64,000 bases of DNA from Gordius sp. MW1. Taxonomy: Eukaryota; Nematomorpha; Gordioida; Gordea; Gordiidae. The stretch spans positions 11,604,001 through 11,668,000 of the forward strand of contig OZ038530.1 of NCBI GenBank assembly GCA_964036665.1, written 5' to 3'. Made by a program: the position numbers and the translations under genes. A model generated the notes under the pieces. The model saw nothing but the letters and a program-made list of their open reading frames with translations, was not told where the DNA came from and did not search any database. Shown here one piece after another: positions 47,414 to 56,868 of this stretch (position 1 is its first letter; every line of letters starts with the position of its first letter).

Positions 47414-47706
47414 CAATTGCACTGATACAAACTCGTGTGTGACAGATCTATCTTGTTATGTTGAGGTTCGGGATTCGACAAGCATTTATGGGTATTTTAA
47501 TATTGCCATATAACAAAATTACAGACATTTTTAGATGCACGCGTGATGAGTTGTGCATCAATTCTTTCAATTTGGATGAATTATCAACCGTCAAGTTTGA
47601 TGGCATTCATTGTTGTAATGATGCTAAATGGTGCAATGCCGAAATTCAAGCCCTAAATGCTCTGAAATCTAATCAGGAGTTTGTAATGATGTTATATTAT
47701 GAGTAG
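47414..47706 (+). CDS. Ly6/uPAR-domain protein, last two exons
   Basis: Exon 47414-47491 (begins and ends in phase 2) reads NCTDTNSCVTDLSCYVEV and then RDSTSIYG. After a 43-nt intron (47492-47534, GT...TTTTTAG) exon 47535-47706 continues G-CTRDELCINS ... FDGIHCCNDAKWCN and stops at 47704. The eight cysteines with the terminal CC-x4/5-C-N match the LU fold, which needs ten; the missing CxxC pair should be in an upstream exon. LU proteins are secreted or GPI-anchored at the cell surface. The tail after CN is not hydrophobic, so a GPI signal is not evident. Exon joins are inferred from reading frame and splice sites. Confidence 0.75.
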
Positions 47707-48889
47707 CAAGAAGTTTAAACAAAGATTTAATTTCATAAAATTTGGTGTGGGAATAATAAGTGATGTCAGAGTCTTTGAAATAAATAAACAATATGCGCCC
47801 ACTTTAAAATTAAGCTTAAGTTATTTTGGATAAAAAAGCCATATGCAAAAAGGGTTTGGAAGATGATAATGCAAAGAATCCGAGAAATCCGATCTCGTCC
47901 CATCTCGAAAAACCGAGACGATACTTTAAATTATTGAGCCAAAATCGTGACGAGAGTTTCGACCTTAAAACAATTTTATCAGAGATATCTAGGGTCTAAA
48001 ATTTCTTCATTGACCATCATAATTATAATATAGTAAATTTAGTTGTGTATATTTTAATTTGCCGTTCACATTTAATATGTTAAATGTAAATTAATATAAT
48101 TAAAATCCTTTGATTGAGTAATTTCCACAAGAACCGCGTATAACTCACAATTAAATTTTCATAACTTGCTGAATAAAATATGAGTGCCCTAGGGCATGTT
48201 AATTTTATATATTTATTGCATATCTATATTATAACTTTAATATTTAATATACACATATTGATTTTAAATGTCTGATTACACAGTTAATATTAGTAAAAAC
48301 ATCTTAGAATTTCGCAACATTTGCATCATGCTGTCGGATGTGATGATTCAAAATAATTATATAAATTGGCTAAAGAGGGTATAAATTTTTTGAGCACCAC
48401 GATGACTTCTGTGTTTGCCGAACGATTGACTTCGCATTAGATTAAATCATGAATTTATCAGGTGTTTGTTATGCTTAGTTGAAATTCTCAAGTCATATAT
48501 CACATAATTCTCATTCTGTTATTTACATTACCCTCCGCATTATAGAGGTAGAAATGGCAGGTAAAATATAGTCATTTTAGATTTCCAAGCTATTTTCACT
48601 ACAATAAAATATATAAGCATACAGTTTATTTAAAAAAAATTTTATACCTAAATTATTTTTAAAATAAACCAAGTAAATATTTTGGGACATAATATGAGGT
48701 CTTACAATATATAGAATCGTTTACTTTTTGAATGTAAAAGAAGGGGAGACCGGGGCTAGTCGTAGCCCGGGGTTACTATTATCTTTGTAACTATTTTTGA
48801 AAATAATAATAATCTATAATTAAAATTTAAACCATAAGTGTATTTTTTTATAAGGTATAAGTAAAAAATATTTTGTTCACAAAAAATAA

Positions 48890-50590
48890 AAACTCGGGCC
48901 TTCGGCCCTCGTGGGAAGGGGGAGGGGAGAAGGGAAGGGGGAAAGGGAAGGGGGGAAGGGAAGGGGGGAAGGGAAGGGGGGACGACTCATCTATACTTCG
49001 TATAAATGTATCATATTTGCTATGCAGTTTATGGGCGAGAAAGGTGGGAAGGGGCGAGAATGCCTATAGGGGGGTATTAAATGCCTAATGATTAATTAAT
49101 TATTTATACAAATTTTCCATTTATAGGCAAAATGTAATATAGGCAAAATGTAATATAGGCAAGGGTTAGGGTTAGATTTAGTGTTTGCATCTAGTTGCAT
49201 ATTACATTTGTTTTTACGGCCTTTAGGGATTATGGGTCTAACAAACGTTATATTATAAAACATCACAATGTTAAGAATTCGCAGAATTGTTGGGAAAAAT
49301 TTTTTGTTGAATTTGAACAATTTTTAATTAAAAAATCAAAAATTTGGCGAATGGTCATTTTTCTCCATTGGTCAGTACCAACAGATACTCTATAAGTCAA
49401 TGATAGCCAAAAAAACGGAAAAAAAAATTTGATGCTCACTTTGGCCAATGGTCAATTTTTTCCATTGGTCAGCAGCCAGCACACGGTAAAAATGGATATA
49501 AATTCATAAGAGTAAAAAAAACGAAAAAAAAAAATTTTCGAATCACATTTTGGCCAATGGTCATTTTTTTCCATTGGTCAGCAGCCAGGACACGGTAAAA
49601 GTGGATATAAATTCATAATAGTCAAAAAAAATGAAAAAAAAATTTTCGAATCACCCTTTGGCCAATGGTCATTTTATTCCATTGGTCAGCAGCCAGCGGA
49701 CGGCCAAAAAGTCATAATAGCAATGGTAGGAACAGGAACAATCATAATAGTCAAAAAAAACGAAAAAAATAATTTCGATTCACATTTTGGCCAATTGTCA
49801 TTTTTTCCATCGGTCAGGAGCCAGCGGACGGCCAAAAAGTCATAATAGCAATGGTAGTAACAGGAACAATCATAATAGTCAAAAAAAAAAACGAAAAAAT
49901 AAACTCAGATTCACATTTTGGCCAATGGTCATTTTTTCATTGGTCAGCAGCCAGCGGACGGCCAAAAAGTCTTATAATCAATGATAGTAACAAGAACAAT
50001 CATAAAAGTCAAAAAAACTCCGGGATTCTAACCCAAAATCTAGTTAAATTGCATAGCAATTAAAAGTAAACAACTTTTATTTATGTTTCTTATATAATAA
50101 AATGAAACAATAATAGAACAAGCGGACGGCCAAAAATTCATATTATCAATGGTAGTAACAGGAAAAATATATTAATTTAATTAAAAAAAAAAATGCCCTC
50201 TCCGGGAATCGAACCAGCAATTCAGAACGTTCCCCGGGGTTCGAACCCACATTAATAGAGGCATAGGCTTTTGTAGGGGCACAGGGACCCATATCAGTAG
50301 AGGCATAGGCCCTTGTAGTGGAGGGCATAGGGTAATTATAGCAATTAATATCAATGTTACCCAATTCAAAAACGAATAGATATACTTATGCATTAATTTA
50401 ACATAGCAATTAAAACCCGACCCCGCCCGAAAGCGAGGGAGATAGAGATGAGGGGTGGGGCACCTCTTTCTCATGCATTAATTTAAAAAATCGATAACCT
50501 AATATACCCAATGCAAATAGATAGGGACGGACAGACAACGGACATCAACGGACAACCAAAAACGAGCCCATAAATTGCATAGCAATTAAT
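48890..50590 (+). mobile_element. Complex satellite-bearing element, copy 2
   Basis: Same module order as the copy at 18865: hairpin cgggccTTCGggccctcg-like with a long GGGAAGGG purine tract (48893-48990); gacgactcatctat and gctatgcagtttatgggcga; gcaagggttagggttagatt (49157); satellite array; T-arm-like sequences near 50031, 50208 and 50238; right end gagcccataaattgcatagc (50567). It lacks the 1-kb insertion of copy 1 and is probably closer to the intact form. Confidence 0.65.
49340..50015 (+). repeat. Satellite array, period drifting from about 97 to 130 bp
   Basis: ttggccaatggtca-type markers at about 49345, 49441, 49550, 49659, 49788 and 49918, so units lengthen from left to right exactly as in the 20600 array. 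Same CCAATGG/CCATTGG palindrome in each unit. Confidence 0.9.
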
Positions 50591-51904
50591 TTAAAATTTT
50601 TATAGAGGAAAAACGATTTTTTGGAGCTATTAGTAGCCTTGACAGAATTTTGTTTTTGAACATACAATTTTTTTGCTGTTTATTTTGGACTAATTTAAGT
50701 TCTGTCTTATAAAGGGATATTTTTTATATAAAAACCGTCTAATGATTAAGTTTTTATTTTCAATATAACATGTTGAATTATTAATTGTTTATAAAAATAG
50801 GGTTCGGGGCTAGTCGTAGAGGGGTTAGTGCTAGCCATTTTTCATTGCGTAGACAAATGTCAAGATTTAAAAAACAATAATTTCGTTTTATAATAATTTA
50901 TCTTAGTGTAATTTGGAATATTAATAGACTATTTAAAGATTTTTCCTTTGCAGAATTTGGGTACCTAAATCAGATTGTCATCTTGACCCTTTTTATTTGT
51001 ATCGTGTAAAATACAACCATAGTACATATCCATTCTCTATGTTTTTTTAGTAATAAAACAATTTTTTTTTATTAATTTGAGTTAGCATACACCATTATGA
51101 AAACCTATGGGATAATCTATCCCCCGAAAGACCCCGGGCATTTTTTAAATTTTTAGGATTTTTATTTTTAAATTAAATTTGTGAGAAAACTATTGATTTT
51201 TTCAATCCGAATTTTTTTCCTATAGTAAATATAGGCCTTAAAATTACGTTCCTACAAAAAATTGAAAAATAATTTTTAGTTTTTTTTAAACGCGATTTAA
51301 TTTTTTATGGCTATTTAGTCCCCGGTCTCCCCTATGTGTTATTAAATTATATATGAGCAGTTTATTGAATAGCTAAAACTCATATGTTCCTATTTAGTTA
51401 TAATGCTACTTTTATTGGTGTTTTTACAACGTTGTAATGTATGCAAACATATGATATGAATAATGAAGTATCCACTCGTACCTTTCAGGTTTTTAGAACA
51501 ATATAAAAAACATGCGATCGATTTTTTAGGAACGAGCTGATGACGGTTATAACAGGGGGTTAAAACTATCGTCCTAAAATATTTATCAAATAGCATTACT
51601 ATTTTTGTCAATGTTAACTAGTGTACCAGTTAGTTCAAATATGTAAAGGACGTGTTTATAAAAACGTTTGAATAAAAATTGATTCACCATTTCGATTTTT
51701 ATTTTAAATTTTCCTATTTGTATAATAATTTAAATAAATTAGAGAAAAAATTCAGGTTGTATAAAATAATTGAAAGTCGAGACATATCGAGATTTCTCGT
51801 TAAGATGAGATCGAGATTTTTAAGGCCGAGACGAGATCGAGAGAATCTCATAATAGCACCCGAGGCGAGATTGGGTTCGAGCCCGAGATGAAATCGAAAT
51901 ACTA

Positions 51905-52894
51905 ATAGTAGAGCATTTCTCAATTTAGGGAAACGTAATTAACAGTTCACCCTTGAGATTGCTAACATTGTATTCTAAATTATAATGGTATCTAAGCATT
52001 TGTAGCATTATTTAAAAGTTTTTATTACCAAGAATTGCTAAAGGTCTTATACATCCTTTTTGTTTTATAAAAAGTTTATGATTTGCGTGTGGAAGATATA
52101 TACGCCTTGAAAAACTTAACACAGGAGCTGAACAACCAAAGTTTAGTATATTGACAAACTACGGCCGAACAAATATTTGGCTCAATATATTAGAAATGGA
52201 TTTACAAAGATTCTCGACGACATTAGTAGTAAGAATGTTTTGATTTTATGTGTAGGATTAGAATAAATATAATGCTTAAAATGGATATGAAATTGCTTTT
52301 TAGCAATCTTTTATTTGACCTTGTAAAAACCATTGTAGCTTTTACATGGGCGTATTTAGGATTGAAACTAGAGCAGGGTAATCCTGCTTTAGGGAGGGAC
52401 CTAATGATAATTTTATTATAATATTCAAGCCATAATTATATTAGATTCTTAAGGATTTCTTTATTTAGAGGGGGCAGTCTATACAATTGTCTCAAAAATC
52501 GTTTGAGATATATAGTTTATGGGTATAGTGCATTATGTCAAAATTATATTACATAATTCATTGTTCGACTTTTTGGTTAATCGCTTAATCAAATTTGTCA
52601 TCGCGCCAAAGATTCTTTTAGAACATTTTGACTGCCTACCAAAATACTTTTTATTTAAGCCGTCATCATCATAAATTTAGAATTAGAAACTACAAAGGTT
52701 GTTAAGGGTTTATTTAATTTAAGATGCCTAGTTGTTTTGTTTTGACATATAACAAAAAACTATCATACTTTCCTGTTTTATTGTAATTATTAAATTTAAT
52801 CTTTTTCCTTTATTCTAATGTTATGGTTTCTTTAAAAGGTGTTATTGAAATAAAATTAGATGATTATTATACTTTTTTATAATCTTAATAAAAT
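51905..52894. other. AT-rich spacer, nothing recognised
   Basis: No supported feature. Ends in a good acceptor-like tract (tattttttttaattag at 52910-52925). Confidence 0.4.
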
Positions 52895-52925
52895 TTGATT
52901 CAATCCTTGGTATTTTTTTTAATTA

Positions 52926-53104
52926 GTACAATATTCATGATCCTAGGAATTATAGTCATCGATCGTCATGCATATAATACTATTGTCAAGTGTGCGGCAT
53001 GTGAAACGATTGATACTAGCTATAATTGCACCAATTGTGCTAGTTACGATGAAAGTTTGAATAATCCCATATTGTTGCATTCACTTTTATGTCTTGAATT
53101 ATAA
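52926..53104 (+). pseudogene. Ly6-like half exon, probably a relic
   Basis: After the acceptor tttttttaattAG (about 52925) the frame reads MILGIIVIDRHAYNTIVKC, then AACETIDTSYNCTNCA, and stops at 53102. KCxxCETxDTSYNCT resembles the start of an LU domain and would fit just before the NCTDTNS exon at 47414. Here the split point (TA^T AAT TGC) is uninterrupted and no later cysteine exons follow. Either a broken paralogue or the beginning of an unfound gene. Confidence 0.4.
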
Positions 53105-53486
53105 TTGTACGTATTTGTTATATCTACATTTCATTATTTTTTGAGCATTTTTGAAATAAATCATTTAATAAAATCATATATTGCTAAAGCAAATATAAAA
53201 CATTAAAGTATAGTATTATTATCAAGGAATTTCCTCCACTATATAGTTTATGTTATTCCTTTGTCACAAGACAAAATATTACAGAAAAGTCTGTTAAATT
53301 AATTTATAGTTTAATAATAATTATTTTGCAATCAATTGTTCTTTTAATAATGCTGTCAGAATTTGATGGCAAACACACTATCAAAATAATATAACATGCA
53401 TTTCATAAATAGCATATCGCATTATTAAGTATCTCGTCGATGCCAAGTTGCACATTTGATTTCGTTAAACTATATGAATTGTATGC
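53105..53486. other. AT-rich spacer, nothing recognised
   Basis: No supported feature. Confidence 0.4.
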
Positions 53487-53748
53487 AGTGGCGTAAATGA
53501 GGGGGGGGGGGCGGGAAATTCCCCCCCCCCCGGTTTTTGATAAATAACTAAATTAAATGGGTTAAAATATTATAGTTAAGTTAGATCAAAGACTTTAAGA
53601 CACTTTTAAAAACCTAGAAACATAATATATACATCTAATTTAATTTGATATAAATTTTGACAAAATGCGTTGTAAAAATTTTTTTTTTGCCAGATTTCCC
53701 CCCCCCCCCTCCTTCACGAGAAAATCCTGGCTAAGCGCCTGATTGTAT
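53487..53748. mobile_element. MITE related to the GCGTAGCCAAGG family
   Basis: Left tgtatgcagtggcgtaaatg plus G and C runs, right cctggctaagcgcctgattg then tatgc; the flanks tgtatgca/tgtatgca (53480s and 53743-53751) could be an 8-bp duplication. The interior block taaattaaatgggttaaaat recurs at 15015. Confidence 0.65.
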
Positions 53749-54136
53749 GCAAACATCCACATAGCCTTCGACCTAAAGCCCATAGTAAAATTATTAATAC
53801 AATTTATTATTAATGGTAATCTACAAAATTTAATAGCCGATTAAGCAACGCATATTCGTAGTAGTAGATTCTGAAAGAGGACGGCTCGCTTGAACCCGCT
53901 TAGAAACAGAGCCTGTCTGTATCTTTTTATGCATTACATGCGTTTGGAAGACTCACAAGTAAGCCAGTGGTCTGCATTTTTTTATGCAGCCCAGCTCCCT
54001 ATCAAGATCCGCTAGCAGACTTTAAGCCGCCATTCATTCTTAAAGTTTGATTAATAATATAGCGCCATCAATATTAATTGCTATTTTGTATTATATGGTT
54101 AAAAAGTTTATTTTCACGAAACAAGGTTACATAAAT
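53749..54136. other. Spacer with a short GC-richer block
   Basis: 53870-54030 is less AT-rich than its surroundings. The minus strand has a 34-codon frame starting MHKKIQTGSVSKRVQASR, too short and without splice support to call. Confidence 0.3.
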
Positions 54137-54972
54137 TAGAGGTGTGCACGGATCAAATTTTTTGATCCGATCCGATCCGAGGGGTTTTTGAAAAATTTTA
54201 TATCCATCCGATCCGATCCGAGTTTTTTAAAATCGAAATCCGATCCGATCCGATCCGAGTTTTTTAAAATCTAAATACGATCCGATCCGAAATTTATAGA
54301 TTAAAATTTTACGAACAGAATTTTTTATTGATGATTAAATTCAAAATACATAAAAATAAGTTATAGCCATTTTAATAGACCTGAAGTAAATATAAATTTT
54401 ATTTGACTAATTCCATATTATCATATAAAAATAATAAAAAATCTAAATTTTCTGGTTCGGGGAAAGGAGCTACGCGTCTGCTTTAAGGAAAGGGGAGATT
54501 GTGATTGATAATTTGCGGAGTTAATCAGTTACATTTTTAATTTATATGTTTTATGTAAATTATAATTATTCAATCAATTACATTAGCTATTTATAAATTA
54601 AATTAATATAAAAAAAAATGCGTGTGCTAAAAAAAACGGGAGATGCTGGTTTATCATTGACACTAGCTCCTTTCTCGCCAAACAAGAAAGTCTAGCTAGG
54701 GAAAAAATGCTAGGAAAGAGGTGGTATTGGGCATTAAAAATGGTAAATTAAAAAAAGAATGCAAAGATAATTATGAAAAGGTATACTAAAAATTATTAAT
54801 TTAATTATTATTGTTTATTTTAAATTTGAAAATCCGATCCGATCCGACTAAAAAAAATGTTGATCCGATCCGATCCGACTTCCAAAATTAAAATGTTGAT
54901 CCGATCCGTCCGAATCCGAGTTCGGACGGATCAGATCGGATGTCGGATCGGATTGATCCGTGCACACCTCTA
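54137..54972 (-). mobile_element. hAT element, ATCCG family (copy 2)
   Basis: Same TIR TAGAGGTGTGCACGGATCAA and same GATCCGATCCGA subterminals as 43828-44530. The transposase remnant is gone; its place is taken by a small insert (54455-54682). The 8-bp flanks do not match clearly, so this copy is older or has lost a flank. Confidence 0.88.
54455..54682. mobile_element. Small nested inverted-repeat element
   Basis: ggttcggggaaaggagcta at the left and the complement of tggcgagaaaggagcta at the right. Absent from hAT copy 1, where transposase code lies at this point. About 230 bp, non-coding. Confidence 0.55.
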
Positions 54973-55895
54973 AAATAAGCGAAGTATATAAATAAAGAAA
55001 GACATATTGGTTAAATACAAAGATCTATATCATTATTTATTGACGTTCGTCTAGTGAGGAAGGTAAATTGGCTGTTATAGGGCAAAATTACATGGTTAAA
55101 ATACACCAGTTGCCCTCTTCAAAATGGAGGAAAATTTGACACACAAATAACCATATGCAACATATGGCATGAGCAGCCTATCTAGTCTATGAGTGTGTCA
55201 AACGAATTTATTAAAATAAACCCCCCTTCCCTATTAACGCGAACGTCTCTAATTTAGCACGTTTTTATATATTCTGCTGCTTAATTAATTGAAGCATAGC
55301 AAATCATCTATTTTGCTGGATCTTTTTATATTAATGTTTTAAGTCTTTCATTCACTTTTGTATAAATTATTCATTTCGCATATTCCAATACGCCTGTTGA
55401 GGTCCAACAAGCATAAGGAAACTTACTTTTTGATTTTACCTTATAATAGAACTAATTAATAATAATGCCCAAAATTACCTCTGAAACACTAACAAAAATA
55501 ACTCAGTAACTTTTTATCAAAGTACACTAAGGCACCAACAAAATAAAACTTGACCTCTGGTTAACGTGGCCCAAGATGCTTCAAAGGTATTTATGATTGT
55601 GACTTAATTAAAACTTTTTATCGGGCAAATACTCACACCTGTGAAATGAGTGCTCCACATCAGCTTTAAGTGTTATAATAAACGTTTCGTTGAATTAATG
55701 TTAGCTAGGAAAATATTTTTTCATACATGTAAGTTGTAACAGCACCTGACGAATGTTCTAAATACCCAACGTGAGATTAATTACTATGGTGTAGATCTTT
55801 CTATATACAAATTCTATTAATAAAAATGAGAGGTAAAAATAAATATTTGATTGTTAGCTCAACTATCGTTTTTTCTTGTTAAAAATGATTGATAA
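54973..55895. other. Upstream region of the 192-aa gene, nothing recognised
   Basis: AT-rich with no element ends. No clear TATA box was chosen. Confidence 0.4.
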
Positions 55896-56474
55896 ATGAG
55901 TGATGATTTAACTTTCAAAGATATTCCGTGCTGCTTAGATGAGAAAACAGGCCAACGTGAGGAGACTTCACGCGAGGTTACGGTTGTGCACAATTTAGTT
56001 GATGCTTTTGCCGGTAAGATTCCCTTAGGAACGGCTATAGGAGCGGGCCCTCCATTTGTTGGAGAAAACAACCCTTGGGCCCCTCCTAAGGAACTGGAGA
56101 ATTCCGAAATACAAGGAGCGGAACATAAGATGGCCGTAATTGATTGCAATGGAGAGATTATTAAGCCATCAAAAGTTGCCAAGGAAATTAAGTTCAACCA
56201 GAAAGTGGGGAAAGATCTGTTGGAGAAGACGGCTTACCAAAGAGAAATGCGGCGACGAGAAATGAAAAAAGCCGACGAAGAAAAGAGAGCGAAATTGAAG
56301 GAACCTGTAAATGTTCCCGACGAATTGCGCTTAAAATTAAGCGCGAGAGCTTTAAAGGTTCAGAGTGGTATTAATCAAATCAAGGCCGATGCAATAAATA
56401 GCGACAATAGTTCCGCGTCTCAGCAGAGTAGCCCTCACGTCAAGGCAATGATTAAAAGATTTTCCCAAAGTTGA
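55896..56474 (+). CDS. Unidentified 192-aa charged protein
   Basis: Intronless 192-codon frame with balanced codon use and higher G+C than its flanks, so coding is likely. The N-terminal half is mixed (PLGTAIGAGPPFVGENNPWA at about residues 44-63). Residues about 108-145 are strongly charged and helical (LLEKTAYQREMRRREMKKAD), typical of a coiled-coil or RNA/actin-binding helix. The end is serine-rich, then HVKAMIKRFSQS. No signal peptide or membrane helix. I do not recognise the family. An upstream ATG at 55885 is in another frame. Confidence 0.8.
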   Translation: MSDDLTFKDIPCCLDEKTGQREETSREVTVVHNLVDAFAGKIPLGTAIGAGPPFVGENNPWAPPKELENSEIQGAEHKMAVIDCNGEIIKPSKVAKEIKFNQKVGKDLLEKTAYQREMRRREMKKADEEKRAKLKEPVNVPDELRLKLSARALKVQSGINQIKADAINSDNSSASQQSSPHVKAMIKRFSQS

Positions 56475-56868
56475 TTAATTTTAGTTCTAGTATAATAACA
56501 TTATTTAATTTCCTTTTTTTCATTAATAAAATTAATGTTTGGGATGTCAAGCCAAAAATTGTACCATTTAATAGGTGTTGATTGAATGAATAATTGCTTA
56601 AGGTGGCTATTAGTAATAGGCATGAAAAAATCCTTGTATAAATTAGTGATAAATATAACTAACATATTTAAAAAGCAGAGACAAATTTTGTTTACTGGTT
56701 GTTAACACAGTCTAATATGACTAAATTAGACATTATTAAATGTTTGCTAGATATAGCTTTTAATACATCTTTCAACACATTTTTATTTTAAAAATATGCA
56801 TCAAATAACCTTACGCATAGAGTATTTGAAACTAGCTCAACTTTAAGCAACTTGGGGATTATTATTTA
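56475..56868. other. 3' flank of the 192-aa gene
   Basis: Contains cattaataaaattaatg (about 56520), with an AATAAA about 55 bp after the stop, a plausible polyadenylation signal. Nothing else seen. Confidence 0.5.

Larger units (their letters stand above)
48742..51333. mobile_element. AGGGGARACCGGGG transposon, nested, itself interrupted
   Basis: Left AAGGGGAGACCGGGGCTAG at 48741, right complement of AGGGGAGACCGGGGACTA ending at 51333. It sits inside the 47865-51904 repeat and contains the satellite-bearing element. Its own sequence (48743-48880 and 50600-51333) resembles 30086-30928. Confidence 0.75.
47865..51904 (+). mobile_element. Outer repeat of a three-layer nest (CTCGTCTCG family, copy 1)
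   Basis: Left end about 47865 (gataatgcaaagaatccgag), right end about 51904 with gagatcgagattttt and cgagacgagatcgagag runs. It aligns in order with 56869-60207, for example ttgaccatcataattataat, catgctgtcggatgtgatga and tttttacaacgttgtaatg. The interior is interrupted by the DNA transposon at 48742-51333. No coding. Termini resembling TAGTGATGCG/TAGTGTTTCG suggest hAT relatives. Confidence 0.65.

Noticed and set aside
50190-50260. tRNA gene suggested by ggttcgattcccgg (minus strand) followed by a T run
   Set aside because: Only T-arm-like pieces are present; no D-arm, anticodon arm or acceptor pairing could be folded. Treated as part of the satellite-bearing element.
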